In this document: positions 11,032-23,363 of the stretch, in pieces | Layout: the number at the start of each line of letters is the position of its first letter | Numbering within the stretch: the stretch's first letter is position 1 | Origin: Halichondria panicea | Lineage: Eukaryota > Porifera > Demospongiae > Suberitida > Halichondriidae | Reading direction: 5' to 3' | DNA length: 64,000 nucleotides | Assembly (NCBI RefSeq): GCF_963675165.1 | Contig: NC_087388.1 | Coordinates: 6,357,651-6,421,650, forward strand | Translations under genes and position numbers: made by a program | The notes under the pieces: model-generated | What the model was told of the DNA's origin: nothing | Databases searched by the model: none | The model's input: the letters and a program-made list of their open reading frames with translations, nothing else

Positions 11032-11289
11032 CTGTGTGTGTGTATGAGGGTGGGTGGGGGTGGGCAATCAGCACAAGTATATACGTAACGTGTACATCGG
11101 ACATTATGAATCAATACTATATAGCAGGCTACAAAACATAATAATTCATACTTACTAAAGCATGTACTTCCCATTGTCAAGGGCTTATAATCTCTTTATA
11201 AGACCTTGCCATTGTCTATATATAGTAAAGTCACATGATGCATGTCTATTAAGTACATGTAAGTATATAGAGCTGTACAGTTACTAAAC

Positions 11290-12764
11290 ATGAATGGCCT
11301 ATCACGTGCACTCAATGAAGGAGGTTACGACTACAAGTTCATAGAAGAACCGGCAGACTCTCTCAAGTGTCTCATCTGTCTGCTAGTAGTTAGGGAGCCA
11401 CAACAACATGGCGGCTGTGGGAAGCTATTCTGTAAAGTGTGTATTGACAAGCACATGCACATGCACACTCCTAAGAGATACCTGTCCAAAGTGCAGGCAG
11501 CCATTAAATAACTCAAATGGCTTTCCAAACATCTTCAATGATTTCAGAAGTAAGTAGAGGGCTTCATTCAAGAATAACAAGGATGGCCTTAAACTGTAGA
11601 TCAAAGCTTTCCAGATATGTGAATAGTGTGTCAAAACACCCTATAATTATATATACGACACGTATACCTTGTCTTAAATAATAAAATCATAAACACTGCA
11701 CACACGCACATGCAGGTGATCAGGAGGTCAAGTCTCTAATGGTGTACTGCAGCACTGCTTGCGGTTGGAAAGGAGAGCTGGGATCACTCGATAATCACAA
11801 GCAGAAAGACTGTGAAAACACAGTAGTCTTTTGCAAAAAACAATTGTGGTGCAATAAACATTTTTCGAAAGAATCTCAAGGCCCATCTCGAGTCCAAGTG
11901 TCCTAATCGACTACACAAATGCCCTGACTGTGGGGCAAATAACCAGTACAAAAACCACCAACTTCATACTAACTTATATTGCCCCAAGCGATCGTACTCT
12001 TGTGTTCATTGTGGTGAAAACGGCTGCTTTGATGAGCGTACTTCTACACATTTGGAGGTTTGTCCCAAGATGATAATTGCATGTAAAAAGTGCACACAAC
12101 GTATCCTGCGCTGCCAGCTGCCAACTCATCCAACAGAATGTAAGTTTGAACCAGTGCCCTGCAAATATGCTGCAGTCGGGTGCAAAGTGCAACCTCTTCG
12201 CAAAGACCTCAAGAAGCACGAGGATGATGACCAACTACACCTTCGAGTTACCACAGAAACAGTGCTCGAGCTAAAGAAAATGCTTCCCAAACCCGTTACC
12301 CCAGTTGAGTCACAGATTTTGATAAGCATAAAAAGGCCAACGATATAATCTACAGTCCTGCGTTCTACACTTCCACAAATGGGTACAAAATGTGCTTAAG
12401 AATAGATGTCAATGGTAATGGCACTGGCAATGGAACACTTGTCTCTGTGTACACTTGCCTCATAGTAGGTGAATACGATGACTACCTGACCTGGCCGTTC
12501 ACCGGGACATTTACCATCGAGATTCTAAATCAGCTAGAGAATCGGAGCCATTACCTAAAAACATACAAAATACCAGCAGACGAATACAGTGACAGAGTTT
12601 TGGACTCAGAGAGGAGGGACAGTCGGGGCTGTCTTAAATTTATCTCACACACAGACCTAGCTAAACAGTCGCAGTGCCAGTACCTCAAAGATGACACTTT
12701 GATTTTCAGAGTATCTGTAGCAGAAGTACCAGACTACAAACAATACCTTGAGTGTATCAACTGA
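11290..12764 (+). pseudogene. T5: TRAF-like pseudogene
   Basis: Exon 1 is 11290-11549 and exon 2 is 11716-12764 by homology. A 10-bp microduplication (ATGCACATGC) after the codon for His in CIDKH shifts the frame inside RING. An extra A near 11836 (TTTTGCAAAAAACAATTG) shifts it again in the first zinc fingers. A deletion near 12300 removes the linker and start of MATH and shifts it a third time. The rest of MATH (12390-12764) is open and diverged, ending QYLECIN. T12 carries identical lesions. No intact protein is possible without several corrections. Confidence 0.9.
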
Positions 12765-13104
12765 TGCTTTATATATGCGTGTATACAGATATATATAGAC
12801 TGAGTATTTGTGGTGGTGGTCGTAGATATTTAGTACTTATACATGTACGTCTTATACGTCAGATATCAAGTGCATTGAAAAGTCAATAGGCAATTAAATG
12901 TATACATGTACATACACTGTCGAACATTATGTAATGGTATAGTGATGCAACATGCCCTGCATATACAGACCACTGGAATGTTTTTATCTGCACGCCCACT
13001 CACCGCATGGGTAACTAATTGCTATTGTCTATAGTGAGTCACATGATGTTATTAAGTAACTATAACTGCATGCAAACATACAGTTGTACCTATAGTTGGT
13101 AAAC
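12765..13104. other. Spacer T5-T6
   Basis: A short AT-rich spacer with the conserved upstream segment (M-box 13039-13046); nothing else recognised. Confidence 0.6.
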
Positions 13105-14565
13105 ATGAATAGTAGCCCATCACTCAATGAGGGAGGTTATTATGACTACAAGTTCGTAGAAGAACCTGCAGACTCTCTCAAGTGTCTCATCTGTCTGCTA
13201 GTAGTTAGGGAGCCACAACAACATGGCGGCTGTGGGAAGCTATTCTGTAAAGTGTGTATTGACAAGCACAAGACCCTCAGCAATAACTGTCCACACTGCA
13301 GGCAGCCATTAAATAACTCAAATGGCTTTCCAACCATCTTCAATGATTTCAGAAGTAAGTGGTATAGATTAAAGCTTTCCCAGTGAAAATGATGTGCTAA
13401 AACAATAATAATAATTATATACTGTGTAACATACGTGTACATGTATATGCACTCCTATTATTACCATAAACACTGCATACACGCACGCACAGGTGATCAA
13501 GAGGTCAAGTCTCTAATGGTGTACTGCAACACTGCTTGCGGTTGGAAAGGAGAGCTGGGATCACTCGATAATCATAAGCAGAAAGACTGTGAGAACACAG
13601 TAGTCTTTTGCGAAAACAATTGTGGTGAAATAAATATCATTCGAAAGAATCTCAAGGCCCATCTCGAGTCCAAGTGTCCTAATCGACTACACAAATGCCC
13701 TGACTGTGGTGCAAACAACCAGTACAAAAACCAACAAGTTCATACCAAATTACATTGCCCCAAGCGATTGCATTGTTGTGTTCATTGTGGTGAAAACGGC
13801 TGCTTTGATGAGCGTACTTCTACACATTTGGAGGTTTGTCCCAAGATGATAATTGCCTGTAAAAAGTGCACACAACGTATCCTGCGCTGCCAGCTGCCAA
13901 CTCACCCAAAAGAATGCACGTTTGAACCAGTGCCCTGTAAATATGCTGCAGTTGGGTGCAAAGTTCGGCCTCTACGCAAAGACCTCAAGAAGCACGAGGA
14001 TGATGACCAACTACACCTTCGAGTTACCACAGAAACAGTGCTCGAGCTAAAGAAAATGCTTCCCAAACCCGTTGCCCCAGTTACATGCAGAGTTACATAT
14101 TTTGACGAGCACAAAAAGGCCAATCGTATAGTCCACAGTCCTCCGTTCTACACTTCCACAACTGGGTACAAAATGTGTTTAAGAATAGATGCCAACGGCA
14201 ATGACACTGGTGAAGGAACACATGTCTCTGTGTTCACATGTCTTTTGGCAGGAGAATACGATGACTACCAGGCCTGGCCATTCACTGGGACGGTTACCAT
14301 CAAGCTTCTAAATCAGCTAGAGAATCAGAGCCATTATCTAAAAACGTTCAAAATACCAGCAGACAATGAAGCCAGTCTGAGAGTGGTTGATGGTGATAGA
14401 GGGCCGGGATATGGCTGGCATAAGTTTATCTCCCACGCTGAAATCGCTCACAAGCCTCATAAAAACATTCAGTACCTCAAAGACGACATTCTAATATTTC
14501 GAGTATCTGCAGAAGCTCCTGACTACAAGCCATGGCTAGAGTGTACTCAGTTTGTGTATATGTAG
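13105..14565 (+). CDS. T6: TRAF-like RING/TRAF-zinc-finger/MATH protein
   Basis: Exons are 13105-13354 and 13493-14565, giving 440 residues. The N-terminus has an extra tyrosine codon (GGYYDYKF). RING lost one codon after KH (KTLSNNCPHC), so total length equals T2. One VAPVT-like unit is present. MATH reads DDYQAWPFTG and ends QFVYM. Its zinc-finger and MATH sequence are closest to T2. T13 is the duplicate, differing by P to L in that MATH motif and by the last residue. Confidence 0.85.
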
Positions 14566-15759
14566 TGGCGTTATTACATAGGACAGCTAAAGTTTTAACT
14601 AATGTGGTAACGTGATATTGCCTATAGTATAGTATAGTTGACCAACGTGTACAATATATCGTGTCAAAACCAGTACTTTCATACATTATGGGCTATAACA
14701 TGTCCTACCTCCTCTGGGTAATCACTACCTAGCCTGTATACAAACAATGACACGCTATTGTTTAACTATAACAAAGACTGCACAACTGAAGTGGTATACA
14801 TGTACATGAACTAGCGGTCACATATTATGTCCCAGATAACGATTATGTAAGTTAGTACTGTATTACACTGCTCTAAACCTACTACATACCGTATAGCGGG
14901 TATATTTCTACATATAGGGTATAGTTTTTAAGATCAACAGAATTAAAGTTACGGCTGTTGAAATAATACACACCCCTTCAACTGTCCTTATAATTATATA
15001 TAGGGAAATAGTATAACTAGCAAACAGTTACATATTCTCTCACATGTCGTAGGTGTTGACCTTTTCCCCCTTGTTGAGAGTGTAGCACAGGAGATGAGGC
15101 CCTCCATCCGAGTCACACTCTTGTGAGCACACACCGCCATCAGAGCCGTGTAGTAGTGTGTGCGTGTGTGTGTGTGTGTGTGTGTGCATGTGTGTGATCG
15201 AGGGGGAGGGAGGAATGATCCGGGACATTAGACTAGTAGCGAGCCACAAACATAATTATTCATGCATACTTACCAAAGCAAGTAATTACCGTTGTCAATT
15301 ATGACATATATAGCTTATAATTATGACGAGCTGCGGCCTGAGGGCATTATGTTGCTCCAGTGTAATTGCCATGTTGCAGGAGGGCGCCTGCAATAACTAA
15401 CTTATATATAATTGCCCAATGACGTCAAACTCCTCTGATTGGTCAACTTTTTCTATAAACTTGTGTTTTATCATTAGATTTTGAGCTATAGGGTAGAATG
15501 GTGGGGCAAGTCAAAAAGCATATTTCACCACTGCATTTACACACAGTAACATGCCCTATGTTCTCACAGTGCAATTAATTAATGGTATAGTGATGCAACG
15601 TGTTATGTGCATATACAGAGCACTGGAATGCTTTGATCTACACGCCCACTCACCACATGGGTAACAAGATATCTTAATTGCTATTGTCTAGTGAGTCACA
15701 TGATGTTATTAATTAAATAACTGCATGTTTACATACAGTTGTACCTATAGTTGGTAAAC
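14566..15759. other. Spacer T6-T7
   Basis: Same architecture as T1-T2: CCGTATAGCGGG fragment near 14889, ankyrin relic (about 15044-15158, minus strand, acceptor lost), (TG)n tract, then the upstream region with an M-box at 15696-15703. Confidence 0.6.
15044..15158 (-). pseudogene. Ankyrin-repeat relic exon
   Basis: Homologous to the 5020-5133 relic; the donor is present (TCTCAC on plus) but the CTG that would give an AG acceptor has become GTG. The two ankyrin half-motifs are again in different frames. Confidence 0.45.
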
Positions 15760-16918
15760 ATGAATGGTAGCCCATCACTCAATGAGGGAGGTTATGACTA
15801 CAAGTTCGTAGAAGAACCTGCAGACTCTCTCAAGTGTCTCATCTGTCTGCTAGTAGTTAGGGAGCCACAACAACATGGCGGCTGTGGGAAGCTATTCTGT
15901 AAGAGCTGTATTGACAAGCACACACTCCTAAGAAATACCTGCTGTCCACACTGCAGGCAGCCATTAAATAACTCAAATGGCTTTCCAACCATCTTCAATG
16001 ATTTCAGAAGTAAGTGGTATAGATCAAAGCTTTCCCGGTAAAAATGATGTGCTAAAACAATAATAATTATTATATACTGTGTAACATACGTTTACGTGTA
16101 TGCAGCTCCCATACAACCATAAACACTGCATACACGCACGCACAGGTGATCAAGAGGTCAAGTCTTTAATGGTGTACTGCAGCACTGGTTGCGGTTGGAA
16201 AGGGGAGCTGGGATCACTCGATAATCACAAGCAGAAAGACTGTGAGAACTCAGTAGTCTTTTGCGAAAACAATTGTGGTGAAATAAATATGATTCGAAAG
16301 AATCTCAAGGCCAATCTCGGGTCCGAGTGTCCTAATCGACTACACAAAATTAATGCCCGGACTGTGGTGCAAATAACCAGTACAAAAACCACCAAGTTCA
16401 TACTAAATTACATTGCCCCAAGCGATTGCATTCTTGTGTTCATTGTGGTGAAAACGGCTGCTTTGATGAGCGTACTTCTACACATTTGGAGGTTTGTCCC
16501 AAGATGAAAATTGCCTGTAAAAAGTGCACACAACGTATCCTGCGCTGCCAGCTGCCAACTCATCCAAAAGAATGCAAGTTTGAACCAGTGCCCTGTAAAT
16601 ATGCTGCAGTCGGGTGCAAAGTTCGGCCTCTACGCAAAGACCTCAAGAAGCATGAGGAAGACTACCAACTTCACCTCCAAGTTACCACAGAAACAGTGCT
16701 TGAGCTAAAGAAAATGCTTCCCAAACCAGTTGCCCCAGTTGCAGTTGCCCCGGTTACAGTTTCCCCAGTTACAGTTTCCCCAGTTACATGCAGAGTTGTA
16801 GATTTTGACAAGCGCAAAACAGGCAATGATGTAATCTACAAGCAGTCCTTCGTTCTACACTTCCACAAATGGGTACAAAATGTGCTTAAGAATAGATGCC
16901 AACGGTAATGGCACTGGC
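15760..16918 (+). pseudogene. T7: truncated TRAF-like pseudogene
   Basis: Exon 1 (15760-16009) is an intact RING. Exon 2 starts at 16146. A 5-bp insertion near 16349 (CACAAAATTAATGCCC against CACAAATGCCC) breaks the zinc fingers. A 4-bp insertion near 16850 (CTACAAGCAGTCC) breaks MATH. The gene stops abruptly after GGCACTGGCAATG at about 16919, where sequence becomes the upstream region of T8. The last two thirds of MATH are therefore deleted. T3 and T8 are the closest relatives. Confidence 0.9.
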
Positions 16919-17130
16919 AATGTACTCACGTGTCATATAGGTATAATTATTATTAACATGTATTAACGGACATTATAAATAGTAGGACAAAGCATTCCTA
17001 TAGGGCCACCCACACACCACACCAAGCCATTGTCTAGTCACATGATGTTTGTTTATTGTAAAATTTTGTTTGTCTATATTAATGGTCTAAGTAGCTGTAC
17101 AGTTAGTTTGTTAGTTTGGAATTATAAAAC
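16919..17130. other. T7/T8 deletion junction and T8 upstream region
   Basis: T7 sequence meets the MFGQ-type upstream region at TGTACTCACGTGTC; in T4 and T11 that region is preceded by GGGAAAT. The M-box is at 17038-17045. All the hairpin-element part normally upstream of this gene type is absent. Confidence 0.75.
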
Positions 17131-18615
17131 ATGTTTGGCCAATTTTCTAGCCCATCACTGAATGAAGGAGGTTATGACTACAAGTTCATAAAAGAACCTG
17201 CAGACTCTCTCAAGTGTCTCATCTGTCTGCTAGTAGTTAGGGAGCCACAACAACATGGCGGCTGTGGGAAGCTATTCTGTAAAGTGTGTATTGACAAGCA
17301 CACACTCCTAAGAAATACCTGTCCACATTGCAGGCAGCCATTAAATAACTCAAATGGCTTTCCAACCATCTTCAATGATTTCAGAAGTAAGTGGTATAGA
17401 TCAAAGCTTTCCCGGTGAAAATGATGTGCTAAAACAATAATAATTATTATATACTGTGTAACATACATGTACATGTATGCACTCCTATTATTACCATAAA
17501 CACGGCATACACGCACAGGTGATCAAGAGGTCAAGTCTCTAATGGTGTACTGCAACACTGCTTGCGGTTGGAAAGGAGAGCTGGGATCACTCGATAATCA
17601 TAAGCAGAAAGAATGTGAGAACTCAGTAGTCTTTTGCGAAAACAATTGTGGTGAAATAAATATTATTCGAAAGAATCTTAAGGCTCATCTCGAGTCCAAG
17701 TGTCCTAATCGACTACACAAATGCCCTCACTGTGGTGCAAACAACCAGTACAAAAACCACCAAGTTCATACCAAACTACATTGCCCCAAGCGATTGCATT
17801 GTTGTGTTCATTGTGGTGAAAACGGCTGCTTTGATGAGCGTACTTCTACACATTTGGAAGTTTGTCCCAAGATGAAAATTGCGTGTAAAAAGTGCACACA
17901 ACGTATCCTGCGCTGCCAACTTGCAACTCATCCAAAAGAATGCACGTTTGAACCAGTGCCCTGTAAATATGCTGCAGTCGGGTGCAAAGTTCGGCCTCTA
18001 CGCAAAGACCTCAAGAAGCACGAGGAAGATTATCAACTTCACCTCCAAGTTACCACAGAAACAGTGCTCGAGCTAAAGAAAATGCTTCCCAAACCAGTTG
18101 CCCCGGTTACAGTTGCCCCAGTTACAGTTTCCCCAGTTACATGCAGAGTTGCAGATTTTGACAAGCGCAAAACAGACAATGATGTAATCTACAGTCCTTC
18201 GTTTTACACTTCCACAAATGGGTACAAAATGTGCTTAAGAATAGATGCCAACGGTAAGGGCACTGGCAATGGAACACACGTCTCTGTGTTCACTTTCCTC
18301 ATGGTAGGTGAACATGATGACTACCTGACCTGGCCCTTCACCGGGAAAGTCACAATCGAGCTACTCAACCAACTGGAGGACAACAATCATCACAAAGAGA
18401 CAAATACATTTCCAGCAGAACTTGTGGCTAGCCAGAGAGTGGTGGATGGTGAGAGGGGGGTAGGAAGGGGCTACCATAAGTACATCTCCCACGCTGACCT
18501 CGCTCACAAGCCTCGTAAAAACACTCAGTACCTCAAAAACGACACTCTAATATTTCGAGTCTCTTGCGAAGCTCCTGACTACAAGCCATGGCTGGAGTGT
18601 ACTCACTTTGTGTAG
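17131..18615 (+). CDS. T8: TRAF-like RING/TRAF-zinc-finger/MATH protein
   Basis: Exons are 17131-17386 and 17519-18615, giving 450 residues. The N-terminus is MFGQFSS-type, but intron, exon 2 and 3' flank follow the T3/T10 type, so it looks like a hybrid of two subgroups. Three VAPVT-like units occur in the linker. One MATH cysteine common to paralogues is Phe (FTFLM for FTCLM). It is open throughout. Confidence 0.85.
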
Positions 18616-19616
18616 TTAATTATATAGTCATGTGGGACAGTTAAAGTTTTGTTATTTCCTAGAATTATAGCCTATAGTTACTGTAGTTGCACCTATACCT
18701 GGATATAGTTATACACAATTATATATCATGTCAAAATTAAACCATTCATTATGCTATAACATGACAGTATACATGTAAGAGCAATACCTACTCAAGCAAC
18801 ACCTATATGTACACGTAGCCTATACACTGAAACAATTAATGACATGTAACAGTTATTGTTCAAAGAGCACATGAGATGAGTACTCTATATAAGCACTGTC
18901 AAGAGTTCATTACAAAGAGTACGCAACTCCACTTAAAACCATAGTGGGTGTTTCTTCCAACCTACGTCGCAACCACATGCTGTTGTATAAACTAATTTGC
19001 AATAAATAACTTATAGTGACGATTGTGATAATTATATATCACTAATTTACAACTGCCAGTAGGAAAGGCAATGAGTTACTAACCATTGCCTTTCCTACTA
19101 GTTGCGGTTACAACAGCTATAGAGTATCTGTGACGTAGGTCTGGAGGAATTCCTTTTGTGTACAGTCTATTGGAGTTGCGTACTCTTCCTAATGAACTCT
19201 TGGCACTGTATTGCTGTTTATAACTATCCACATATATAGACGTACACAATATCAGAGATGTCTGTATACACACAACACATTGATTCCAAGCTAAGCGAGG
19301 TATTAATCTCACGGTCACATTGAGATTTTGGCCAGATCATTCGCAACGTATCTTTCTGGGCTTGGATTAACGGAATTCAAGTTAGTACTCTTTACGGGAA
19401 ATTGTACTCACGTGTGTATATAGGTATAATTATTATTAACATGTATCAACGGACATTATAAATAGTAGGACAAAGCATTCCTAGGGCCACCCACACACCA
19501 CACCAAGCCATTGTCTAGTCACATGATGTTTGTTTCTTGTGTTCGTCTAAAATTTTGTTTGTCTATATTAATGGTCTAAGTAGCTGTACAGTTAGTTTGT
19601 TAGTTTGGAACTAAAC
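18616..19616. other. Spacer T8-T9
   Basis: AT-rich spacer with a complete hairpin element (18900-19202) and the MFGQ-type upstream region (M-box 19519-19526). No gene seen. Confidence 0.6.
18900..19202. mobile_element. 303-bp hairpin element upstream of T9
   Basis: Complete copy with arms CAAGAGTTCATTAC... and ...TAATGAACTCTTG. GCACTGT target duplications sit at 18893-18899 and 19203-19209. Confidence 0.7.
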
Positions 19617-20980
19617 ATGTTTGGCCAGTTTTCTAGCCCACCACTGAATGAAAAAGGTTATGACTACAAGTTCATAGAAGAACCTGCAGACTCTCTCAAG
19701 TGTCTCATCTGTCTGCTAGTAGTTAGGGAGCCATAACAACATGGCGGCTGTGGGAAGCTATTCTGTAAAGTGTGTATTGACAAGCACACAGTCCTAAAAA
19801 ATACCTGTCCACATTGCAGGCAGCCATTAAATAATTCAAATGGCTTTCCAACCATCTTCAATGATTTCAGAAGTAAGTGGTATATAGATCAAAGCTTTCC
19901 CAGTGTAAATTATGAATAGTGTGTTAAAACAATAAATTATATACATATACTTGTACCTGCATGCATGCATACATCACCCCTATAACCATAAACACTGTAT
20001 ACAAACACATGCAGGTGATCAAGAGGTCAAGTCTCTAATGGTGTACTGCAACACTGCTTGCGGTTGGAAAGGAGAGCTGGGATCACTCGATAATCACAAG
20101 CAGAAAGACTGTGAGAACACAGTAGTATTTTGCGAAAACAATTGTGGTGAAATAAATATGATTCGAAAGAATCTCAAGGCCCATCTCGAGTCCAAGTGTC
20201 CTAATCGACTACACAAATGCCCTCACTGTGGTGCAAACAACCAGTACAAAAACCACCAACTTCATACTAAATTACATTGCCCCAAGCGATTGCATTCTTG
20301 TGTTCATTGTGGTGAAAACGGCACCCTGTAAATATGCTGATGTTGGGTGCAAAGTTCGACCTCTACGCAAAGACCTCAAGAAGCACGAAGAAAATTACCA
20401 ACTTCACCTTCGAGTTACCACAGAAACAGTACTCGAGCTAAAGAAAATGCTTCCCAAACCAGTTGTCCCAGTTACAGTTGCCCCGGTTACAGTTGCCCCA
20501 GTTACATACAAAGTTGCAGATTTTGTTAAGTGCAAAACAGACAATGATGTAATCTACAGTCCTTCATTCTACACTTCCACAAATGGGTACAAAATGTGCT
20601 TAAGAATAAATGCCAACGGAACTAGCACTGGCGAAGGCACACACATCTCTGTGTTCACTTGCCTCATGGTAGGTAAATATGATGACTACCTGTCCTGGCC
20701 GTTCACTGGGACAGTCACAATCGAGCTACTCAACCAACTGGAGGACAACCATCATCACAATTGGACAATCACATTCCCAGCAGAACTTGTGGCTAGCCAG
20801 AGAGTGGTGGACGGTGAGAGGGGGGTAGGAAGGGGCCACCATAAATTCATCTCTCACACCAACCTCGCTCGCAAGCCTCGTAAAAACATTCAGTACCTCA
20901 ACAATGACACTCTAATATTCCGAGTATCTGCAGAAGCTCCTGACTACAAACCATGGCTGGAGTGTACTCACTTTGTATAG
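19617..20980 (+). pseudogene. T9: TRAF-like pseudogene
   Basis: Exon 1 is 19617-19872. Codon 40 is TAA (19734-19736) where paralogues have CAA, a C-to-T change inside RING. Exon 2 is 20015-20980. After GAAAACGGC at about 20323 roughly 130 bases of the zinc-finger region are missing compared with T4, and the frame changes. The downstream part (helix, three VAPVT-like units, full MATH ending ECTHFV) stays open in the new frame. The 3' half is T3/T10-like and the 5' half T4-like, again a hybrid. Confidence 0.9.
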
Positions 20981-21875
20981 TTATATAATCATGTGTTGGA
21001 AGTACAGTTATAGTTTTGACTAGTTTGTTTCATAATTATTGCCTATCATTTTATAGCCTGTATAGTTACTGTAGTTGAACCTACATGCATATAGCTAGTT
21101 ACATATGTCAAAATTAAACCATTCATTATGGGATATAACATGACGGTACATATAAGAGCAACACCTGGCCTGCAAACAATGACATTATTATTCAATGAGT
21201 AGAATTGTAGTAGAGTGCGAATGGAGTAAACTATAGAGTAGGATACAGCTAGTACAATGGGTAGTAATCGTATCAGTATATAGAAGCCAGTAGTTGCTTT
21301 TGAGACATCTATATAAGCACGTTACTAACAATAGCCATATAGACGTACACAAAATCAGAGAGGTCATACACACAACACATTAAAGAGCACTATACAAACC
21401 AAGAGCGTACACACCATTGAAAGATATACCGTAATAGCGGGTGATTTTCGGGAGCCAAAACATTCGTGGTTGAGCAGTATTTAGTCATTCCGTGGATAAT
21501 ATTTTCGTGGTTGCTGCTTGCACTGCAGGTAAAGGTAGGCAAGGTCGCTTCATTCGTGGGTAAAATATTCATGATCAGACCTTCAACCACTGGTAGAATA
21601 ATGGGGCAAGTCAAAAAGCAAATTTCATCCACTGCATTCACACACAGTGCAACATGCCATATATAATTTCATGTTCCGGTATTGCAGTGCAATAATATTA
21701 TGGTAGTGATGCAACATGCCATATATATACAGAGCGCTGAATAGTTTTGGCATTCCACTCCCACCGCATGGGTAACACGTAATCTTAATTGCTATTGTCT
21801 AGTGAGTCACATGATGTCTATTACCTATACGTATAACTGCATGCAAACATGCAGTTGTACCTATAGTTGGTAAAC
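20981..21875. other. Spacer T9-T10
   Basis: The first 250 bp match the region after T14. A truncated CGTATAGCGGG-family element lies at 21428-21594 and runs directly into the usual upstream segment (GGGGCAAGTCAAAAAGCA). M-box at 21807-21814. Confidence 0.6.
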
Positions 21876-23363
21876 ATGAATAGTAGCCCATCATTCAATG
21901 AGGGAGGTTACGACTACAAGTTCGTAGAAGAACCTGCAGACTCTCTGAAGTGTCTCATCTGTCTGCTAGTAGTTAGGGAGCCACAACAACATGGCGGCTG
22001 TGGGAAGCTATTCTGTAAAGTGTGTATTGACAAGCACACACTCCTAAGAAATACCTGCTGTCCACACTGCAGGCAGCCATTAAATAACTCAAATGGCTTT
22101 CCAACCATCTTCAATGATTTCAGAAGTAAGTGGTATAGATCAAAACTTTCCCAGTAAAAATGATGCGCTAAAACAATAATATTATACTGTGTAACATACG
22201 TGTACGTGTATGCAGCTCCCATACAACCATAAACACTGCACACACACACAGGTGATCAAGCGGTCAAGTCTCTAATGGTGTACTGCAGCACTGCTTGCGG
22301 TTGGAAAGGAGAGCTGGGATCACTCGATAATCATAAGCAGAAAAACTGTGAGAACACAGTAGTCTTTTGCGAAAACAATTGTGGTGAAATAAATATTATT
22401 CGAAAGAATCTCAAGGCCCACCTCGAGTCCAAGTGTCCTAATCGACTACACAAATGCCCTCACTGTGGTGCAAACAACCAGTACAAAAACCACCAACTTC
22501 ATACCAAATTACATTGCCCCAAGCGATCGTATTCTTGTGTTCATTGTGGTGAAAACGGCTGCTTTGATGAGCGTACTTCTACACATTTGGAGGTTTGTCC
22601 CAAGATGATAATTGCCTGTAAAAAGTGCACACAACGTATCCTGCGCTGCCAGCTGCCAACTCATCCAAAACAATGCACGTTTCAACCAGTGCCCTGTAAA
22701 TATGCTGCAGTTGGGTGCAAAGTGCGACCTCTACGTAAAGACCTCAAGAAGCACGAGGAAGATTACCAACTTCACCTCCAAGTTACCACAGAAACAGTGC
22801 TCGAGCTGAAGAAAATGCTTGCCAAACCAGTTGCCCCAGTTGCAGTTGCCCCGGTTACAGTTGCCCCAGTTACAGTTGCCCCAGTTACATGCAGAGTTGC
22901 AGATTTTGACAAGTGCAAAACAGACAATGATGTAATCTACAGTCCTTCGTTCTACACTTCCACAAATGGGTACAAAATGTGCTTAAGAATAGATGCCAAC
23001 GGTAATGGCACTGGCAATGGAACACACGTCTCTGTGTTCACTTGCCTCATGGTAGGTGAATACGATGACTACCTGACCTGGCCATTCACTGGGAAAGTCA
23101 CAATCGAGCTACTCAATCAACTGGAGGATAAGAACCATCACAAAGAGACAATCATATTTCCAGCAGAACTTGTGCCTAGCCAGAGAGTGGTGGACAGTGA
23201 GAGGGGGGTAGGAAGGGGCTACCATAAGTACATCTCCCACATTGACCTCGCTCACAAGCCTCGTAAAAACATTCAGTACTTCAAAGACGACACTCTAATA
23301 TTCCGAGTATCTGAAGAAGCTCCTGACTACAAGCCATGGCTGGAGTGTACTCACTTTGTGTAG
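21876..23363 (+). CDS. T10: TRAF-like RING/TRAF-zinc-finger/MATH protein
   Basis: Exons are 21876-22125 and 22252-23363, giving 453 residues with four VAPVT-like units. The first exon-2 motif is GDQAVKS where others have GDQEVKS. It has a CKVC third RING pair. MATH is closest to T3. No lesions are visible. Confidence 0.85.

Larger units (their letters stand above)
10205..11289. other. Spacer T4-T5
   Basis: This spacer contains the deletion junction relative to copy B near 10312, a 22-bp minisatellite (10359-10468), a GC-rich hairpin (GGTTACGGTTAG...CTAACCGCAACC, about 10763-10812), an ankyrin relic (10922-11031) and the T5 upstream region with an M-box at 11231-11238. Confidence 0.6.
8330..15790 (+). 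repeat. Segmental duplication, copy A (T4 to T7 exon 1)
   Basis: This block is nearly identical to about 24050-33085. Gene order, spacers and pseudogene lesions match. The offset is 15,723 bp up to the end of T4/T11 and 17,297 bp from T5/T12 onward, because copy A lacks 1,574 bp present in copy B. Identity falls on both sides of the block. Confidence 0.8.
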
